Assembly: GCF_004345025.1 (NCBI RefSeq)
Contig: NZ_CP037745.1
Span: 2,976,001-3,040,000, forward strand
From: Rheinheimera sp. D18
GTDB lineage: Bacteria > Pseudomonadota > Gammaproteobacteria > Enterobacterales > Alteromonadaceae
Direction: 5' to 3'
Length of the DNA: 64,000 bases
This document shows positions 59,951 through 64,000 of the stretch, one piece after another. The first letter of the stretch is position 1; each line of letters begins with the position of its first letter. The translations under genes and the position numbers were made by a program. The notes beneath the pieces were generated by a model, which worked only from the letters and a program-made list of their open reading frames with translations, ran no database searches and was not told where the DNA came from.

Positions 59951-59951
59951 A

Positions 59952-60947
59952 CTAGCCTCCTAACCTCAAGCTAAGCTCGCCGCCATAATAATTCTTGATG
60001 CCCATATCGGTCTTAATTAATAGCGCGCCTTGATTATCTACGCCAAGACACATTCCTTCTACTTCTTCGTTACCACTTAATTTCACCACTCGTTGCTGAT
60101 ACTGATTATGCGTATTAAATTCTTCAACATAATTATCAAAACCACTGTGACTAAAATCCGTTAATATCGCAACGAGCTGTTGCTGTAGTTGAGCAACTAA
60201 ACTATTACGATCAATATGTTGTACTGTCACTGTATTTAAATCAATATATTGCTGGTCAATCTTCTCTGCAGCTTGCTTAGGTAACCGAATATTCAAACCA
60301 ATGCCAATAATCACATTGCATCCCGCATGAGCTTGCCCAGCCAACTCGACTAAAATACCTGCGAGTTTCTTGCCATCGACATAGACGTCATTAGGCCATT
60401 TTACCTTAGCATCTAGCTGATATTCCTGCTTTAACAATCGGACTACGGCTAAGGCAATCACTAAACTTAAACCCATTGCACTTTGTATACCTTGCTCTAA
60501 GCGCCAATACATCGAAAAGTATAAGCTTGCACCAAATGGCGAATACCAATTTCGACCGCGTCGGCCGCGGCCTGCGGTCTGTGCTTCAGCAACTAACGTA
60601 TAGCCAAGTGTATCAATCACACCATCCGTAACTCTTTGCATTAATTGGTTATTGGTTGAGTCGGTAATATTGTGCACTACAATTTCAGGCGCACCATTTA
60701 AACGCAACTGATTAATTTTTGCTGCATCAAGCAGCTGCAGCGATTCAGCTAAGCGATAACCACGCCCTTTTACTTTATAAATGTCGAGCCCTAATAGCTG
60801 CAACTGTTTGACATGATTAGCAATAGCAGTGCGGCTGACACCTAAGGTATCGGCAAGCGTTTGACCAGACTGAAACTCTGCACTAGATAATGCAATCAGC
60901 AATTGACGTTGGGTAGCTAAACTAGCTTTAGTCATCTGTGTGCCCAT
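59952..60947 (-). CDS. birA: Bifunctional biotin-protein ligase/biotin operon repressor BirA
   Basis: 331 residues (E. coli 321). The N-terminal winged helix (TLADTLGVSRTAIANHVKQL) makes it a group II BirA that can repress biotin genes. The catalytic loop GRGRRGR is at residues 126-132, and KWPND is at 183-187. It attaches biotin to acetyl-CoA carboxylase. The start overlaps murB by 20 bases; an ATG four codons in is also possible. Confidence 0.96.
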   Translation of the reverse strand: MGTQMTKASLATQRQLLIALSSAEFQSGQTLADTLGVSRTAIANHVKQLQLLGLDIYKVKGRGYRLAESLQLLDAAKINQLRLNGAPEIVVHNITDSTNNQLMQRVTDGVIDTLGYTLVAEAQTAGRGRRGRNWYSPFGASLYFSMYWRLEQGIQSAMGLSLVIALAVVRLLKQEYQLDAKVKWPNDVYVDGKKLAGILVELAGQAHAGCNVIIGIGLNIRLPKQAAEKIDQQYIDLNTVTVQHIDRNSLVAQLQQQLVAILTDFSHSGFDNYVEEFNTHNQYQQRVVKLSGNEEVEGMCLGVDNQGALLIKTDMGIKNYYGGELSLRLGG

Positions 60948-61938
60948 CTGCAGCTAGCATTCTTACCTCAGGCTCTAGAGCAATTTGGTATACCGCATAA
61001 ACCTGCTGTTGTAATTTGCTTACCAAAGCGGTTAATTGCTCGGCGGTACCGCTGCCATGGTTCACCAACACTAAAGGCTGCAATTTGTAACAGCCGACAT
61101 CACCAATATTTTTTCCTTTAAAACCTTGTTGCTCAATTAACCACGCAGCAGGCACTTTGACGAATTGGTCGTCAACGATAAAGCCTGGAATAGTAGGAAA
61201 AATGAGCCTTAAGCTAGCATAATGTTCAGTTGTTATAATTGGGTTTTTAAAAAAACTACCACAGTTGGCCAAAATTGCAGGATCTGGCAGTTTACTACTT
61301 CTAACTGCAATAACTTGTTGGTAAATAGTGTCTAAACTTGCGTCAACCGGCAAGTGATCTAAGCCTTTGTAGCTAAGCTGCCGGCTAGGTTGCTTACTTA
61401 AGCACAAACCAACGGCGACAATAATACCTTTGCCTGCCAAAGCATGCTTAAACACACTGTCCCGATAGCCAAATTGACAACGGCCAGCGGTAATACGTTT
61501 TACTTCTCGGCTTTGCCAATCGTAGAAATCAACATAAACACAACTATCCGCTAGCTCAACACCATAGGCACCGATGTTTTGAACCGGTGCCGCGCCCACT
61601 GAACCGGGAATAAGAGCAAGATTCTCGATACCCCATAGTTGCTGTTCCACCGTCCAGCTCACCAACTGATGCCAGTTATGCCCAGCCTCGACATGCAACA
61701 ATACATGTTGATCATCTAGCTTGTTAATAGTCTTAGCATCAGCAATATAACGATACACTGGAGCCGTAATATCCTGCATAAAAATAGTATTGCTACCCTC
61801 ACCTAGTATCACAGGAGAAAGAGCCATATTAAATGCCTGCAACTCAGCCACAGAATTAAATTCAGTAATAGAAGTCAGCTTAACATCAAAGCGAAAAGTA
61901 GAATATGGAGCAGCGGATAAGTTAGTAAGGGTACGCAT
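60928..61938 (-). CDS. murB: UDP-N-acetylenolpyruvoylglucosamine reductase
   Basis: 336 residues from the ATG at 61938 (E. coli 342). A FAD-dependent reductase that completes UDP-MurNAc synthesis in the cytoplasm. Motifs: LGEGSNTIF and GAAPVQNIGAYGVE (FAD), GYRDSVFK and the catalytic-serine segment NCGSFFKNP. It is type I in length. An in-frame ATG at 61965 would add nine residues; no clear ribosome-binding site decides. murB-birA order is as in E. coli. Confidence 0.95.
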   Translation of the reverse strand: MRTLTNLSAAPYSTFRFDVKLTSITEFNSVAELQAFNMALSPVILGEGSNTIFMQDITAPVYRYIADAKTINKLDDQHVLLHVEAGHNWHQLVSWTVEQQLWGIENLALIPGSVGAAPVQNIGAYGVELADSCVYVDFYDWQSREVKRITAGRCQFGYRDSVFKHALAGKGIIVAVGLCLSKQPSRQLSYKGLDHLPVDASLDTIYQQVIAVRSSKLPDPAILANCGSFFKNPIITTEHYASLRLIFPTIPGFIVDDQFVKVPAAWLIEQQGFKGKNIGDVGCYKLQPLVLVNHGSGTAEQLTALVSKLQQQVYAVYQIALEPEVRMLAADGHTDD

Positions 61939-62027
61939 AATCAGGCCGGTTAGCACGAATAGCATTATTGTAATGGCGCAACAAGATTATCGCAAAACAA
62001 AACCTAGCTTGAATAAGGGCTAGGCGC

Positions 62028-62729
62028 TTACCGTCGAGATATAGCTCCTGCTACTCCAGTTTCACCATCATTAATTTGAACGATTCTTTGGGCTTGTTCA
62101 GCTAGAGCACTGTCATGCGTAACATATACCAAAGTCGCACCAAAGCTCTGAAGCTTAAATAATAAATCAATAATTTCTACCGCTGTTTTACTATCAAGAT
62201 TGCCGGTTGGTTCATCAGCCAAAATCAACAGTGGCTGCATCACTAGGGCACGAGCAATTGCGACTCGTTGCTGCTGCCCTCCAGAAAGCTGGCTTGGCCG
62301 ATGAGTTAGTCGATGGGACATCCCAACTTGCTCTAGCAAAAAATGTACCCAATCTACCTGTTCGGCAACCGGTTTTTTACTACCATAGCGCAGCGGCAAC
62401 ATCACGTTATCCTGTACGCTCATACTCTCAATTAGCTGAAATGACTGAAAAACAAAGCCAATATACCGATTTCTGATCCGACAAGCCTCATCAAAGCTTA
62501 GTTGCTTCACATCAATGCCGTTGAGTAAATAGCGCCCTGAGTCAAAGGATTCTAGCAGCCCCATCACCGCCAGTAAGGTTGATTTACCACCACCAGAAGC
62601 CCCTGTAATCGCCAAAGATTCATTGCTATGAATTTCAAGATCCACTGATTTTAAAGCACTGGTCTGTATTTCACCCGCTCTATAGGTTTTACAAAGCTGG
62701 CTCATGCTGATCAGCGCCGAATCAGTCAA
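62028..62729 (-). CDS. ABC transporter ATP-binding protein (MacB/LolD type)
   Basis: 233 residues, a complete nucleotide-binding domain: Walker [10 protein letters not shown] (43-51), Q-loop Gln95, signature [15 protein letters not shown] (148 on), Walker [10 protein letters not shown]-loop His205. The family powers MacB-like exporters and lipoprotein release. It overlaps the HlyD-type gene by 4 bases, so the two are coupled. No permease gene follows; the next gene is murB, so the membrane partner probably lies upstream, beyond the window. Substrate unknown. Confidence 0.9.
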   Translation of the reverse strand: MTDSALISMSQLCKTYRAGEIQTSALKSVDLEIHSNESLAITGASGGGKSTLLAVMGLLESFDSGRYLLNGIDVKQLSFDEACRIRNRYIGFVFQSFQLIESMSVQDNVMLPLRYGSKKPVAEQVDWVHFLLEQVGMSHRLTHRPSQLSGGQQQRVAIARALVMQPLLILADEPTGNLDSKTAVEIIDLLFKLQSFGATLVYVTHDSALAEQAQRIVQINDGETGVAGAISRR

Positions 62730-63976
62730 GATTGAGGTTCCAGCATAATTCGTGAATTCTGAAACATACCTGATGTAAGCTCCGTTAGTAATAATTTATC
62801 ATTTGGCACAATACCACTAATCACCTCAATTTGATTACCACTAACAGCTCCAAATTTTACATCTCTCTTATAAATGCTCTGGCCGTCTGCTGCCTGTATA
62901 AAAACGCTTTGTAGTTCATCGGCCTGAACATAAAATGGCCGCTGAACAAACACCGAGTCGGGTTGTTCTGATAACAGAATACTCGCTCGAACCGCTAGTT
63001 CAGCTCTAGCCTCACTAGGCAGTTTCTGAGGTAAAACAACATCAACCGTAATGCGGTCATTAACCACCCTAGGGTCGATACGATTAACCACACCTTGCAA
63101 CGAACCAGACTGTAAATGAAGCGTCACAACCAAGCCATGCTGTAAACTATTGGCGTACATGGCTGGTACATAAAGTTCTGTATACAAACTGTTACTACCT
63201 GCAAACTGAATAATAGGGCTACCCGCAACCAATGTTTGGCCTGGCATTAGGTTTTCTGCTAACTGCGTCACCACCCCGGCCTCAGCGGCCCGTATCTGTA
63301 AGCGCTGTTGTAACAACACCAGCTCTTCTAGCTCGTGCGCCATTTGTTTATTCTTTACCAGAATTGCAGTTAGCTTAGCCTGCTGCAACCGTTTAAGTGA
63401 TTGCAGCCGCGCCTGTTCTGCTTTCAAAATTAACTCGTTCTGCAAAGTAATTTTTGTCAACTTCTCAAATTGCAATCGACTAACAATGCCACTTTCTAGC
63501 AATGGCGCGTTCGTTGCCATATCCATCTGGCTTGTTTCTGCCTGATGTTGCGCATGAAGCAAAGCAATTTCTGCGGCACTGTAATCTATTTCAGACTGCG
63601 CTTGCTGTGCTTTATACTCAGCCTCAGCCTGCGCATACGCTGCTTGCGCTTTTTTAATATTTTGCTCTAGTGTATGGCTGGTTATGCTCGCAAGTAGCTG
63701 TCCGGGTTGCAACACCGAGCCCGGCCTAACCGTCAAAGATGTCAGAACACCCTCTGCTGGTACAACCAACCAGAAAGAATCTAAAGGTTTAAATTGCCCA
63801 GAGACCTGCAGTTTCTTTTGAAAGGTGCCATGCAAAACTTCAGCAAACAGTAATTCATCTGTTTTTAAGCGGGGAGGTTGCATCCACCACCAAACTAGCA
63901 GAACCGCGGTTAAAAGCAGTAAAGCAACAACCGATTTCAATCGTAGCTTGGAGTTACTACTAATTTGAATATCCAT
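62726..63976 (-). CDS. HlyD-family periplasmic adaptor subunit
   Basis: 416 residues: one N-terminal membrane anchor (VVALLLLTAVLLVWWW, about residues 16-31), then a lipoyl-like half (LTVRPGSVLQPGQLLASI). A coiled-coil hairpin follows, rich in Ala, Gln and Glu (about residues 105-215, KAQAAYAQAEAEYKAQQ), and then the second lipoyl half and beta barrel. This is the membrane-fusion protein of an ABC exporter, linking the inner-membrane pump to an outer-membrane channel. The gene begins 24 bp from the window end, and no strong ribosome-binding site is visible. Confidence 0.9.
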   Translation of the reverse strand: MDIQISSNSKLRLKSVVALLLLTAVLLVWWWMQPPRLKTDELLFAEVLHGTFQKKLQVSGQFKPLDSFWLVVPAEGVLTSLTVRPGSVLQPGQLLASITSHTLEQNIKKAQAAYAQAEAEYKAQQAQSEIDYSAAEIALLHAQHQAETSQMDMATNAPLLESGIVSRLQFEKLTKITLQNELILKAEQARLQSLKRLQQAKLTAILVKNKQMAHELEELVLLQQRLQIRAAEAGVVTQLAENLMPGQTLVAGSPIIQFAGSNSLYTELYVPAMYANSLQHGLVVTLHLQSGSLQGVVNRIDPRVVNDRITVDVVLPQKLPSEARAELAVRASILLSEQPDSVFVQRPFYVQADELQSVFIQAADGQSIYKRDVKFGAVSGNQIEVISGIVPNDKLLLTELTSGMFQNSRIMLEPQS

Positions 63977-64000
63977 TTTATGCTGGTGCTGGTTAAAACG

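Overview
This is a core-genome window from a gammaproteobacterium. Gene order is close to Escherichia coli around the mre and murB-birA-tRNA-tuf regions, while the beta (rpoBC), str, S10, spc and alpha clusters lie in one run, as in Pseudomonas. Protein sequences and moderate GC suggest the Alteromonadales/Chromatiaceae-type group (Rheinheimera, Alishewanella, Arsukibacterium). That placement is inference; no database search was possible.

Layout, left to right. 1-5.2 kb: the 3' end of an M3 peptidyl-dipeptidase gene, pmbA, darP (yjgA), an unrecognised secreted cysteine-rich protein, and ilvE. 5.2-15.8 kb: tldD, a nitrilase-family amidase, yhdP, rng, maf, mreD, mreC and mreB, all on the minus strand and read from mreB to tldD with overlapping start/stop codons. 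16.0-17.0 kb: a plus-strand PLP-dependent deaminase/desulfhydrase-family gene. 17.07-22.8 kb: a complete minus-strand rRNA operon (16S, tRNA-Ile, tRNA-Ala, 23S, 5S) with promoter, two boxA sites, RNase III processing stems and three palindromic or ERIC-like repeats in the spacer. 22.9-24.1 kb: a secreted serine hydrolase with class A beta-lactamase motifs.

24.2-37.9 kb: the alpha (rpsM-rpsK-rpsD-rpoA-rplQ), spc (rplN to rpmJ) and S10 (rpsJ to rpsQ) operons. A terminator and a new promoter separate S10 from spc. 38.1-40.7 kb: phospholipase A1 (pldA) and an acyl-CoA dehydrogenase, the latter behind a PsrA-type operator. 40.9-58.7 kb: str (rpsL-rpsG-fusA-tuf), rpoBC, rplJL, rplKA, secE-nusG with tRNA-Trp, and a second tuf whose protein is identical to the first. 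58.8-62 kb: tRNA-Thr, Gly, Tyr, Thr, then coaX, birA and murB. 62.0-64.0 kb: an ABC ATPase and an HlyD-type adaptor of an exporter that continues past the window.

The translation machinery is controlled by a recognisable set of sites. Eight sigma70-type promoters carry GC-rich discriminators, which suggests common stringent control. Autoregulatory leaders can be seen for S10/L4, L10, S4 and S7. Two promoters place their -10 box inside a hairpin formed by read-through RNA. No prophage, insertion sequence, CRISPR array or defence system was found, and I found no convincing new multi-gene system. The observations most worth checking are the spacer repeats, the hairpin-embedded promoters, the PsrA-type operator, the secreted orphan protein and the serine hydrolase beside the rRNA operon.
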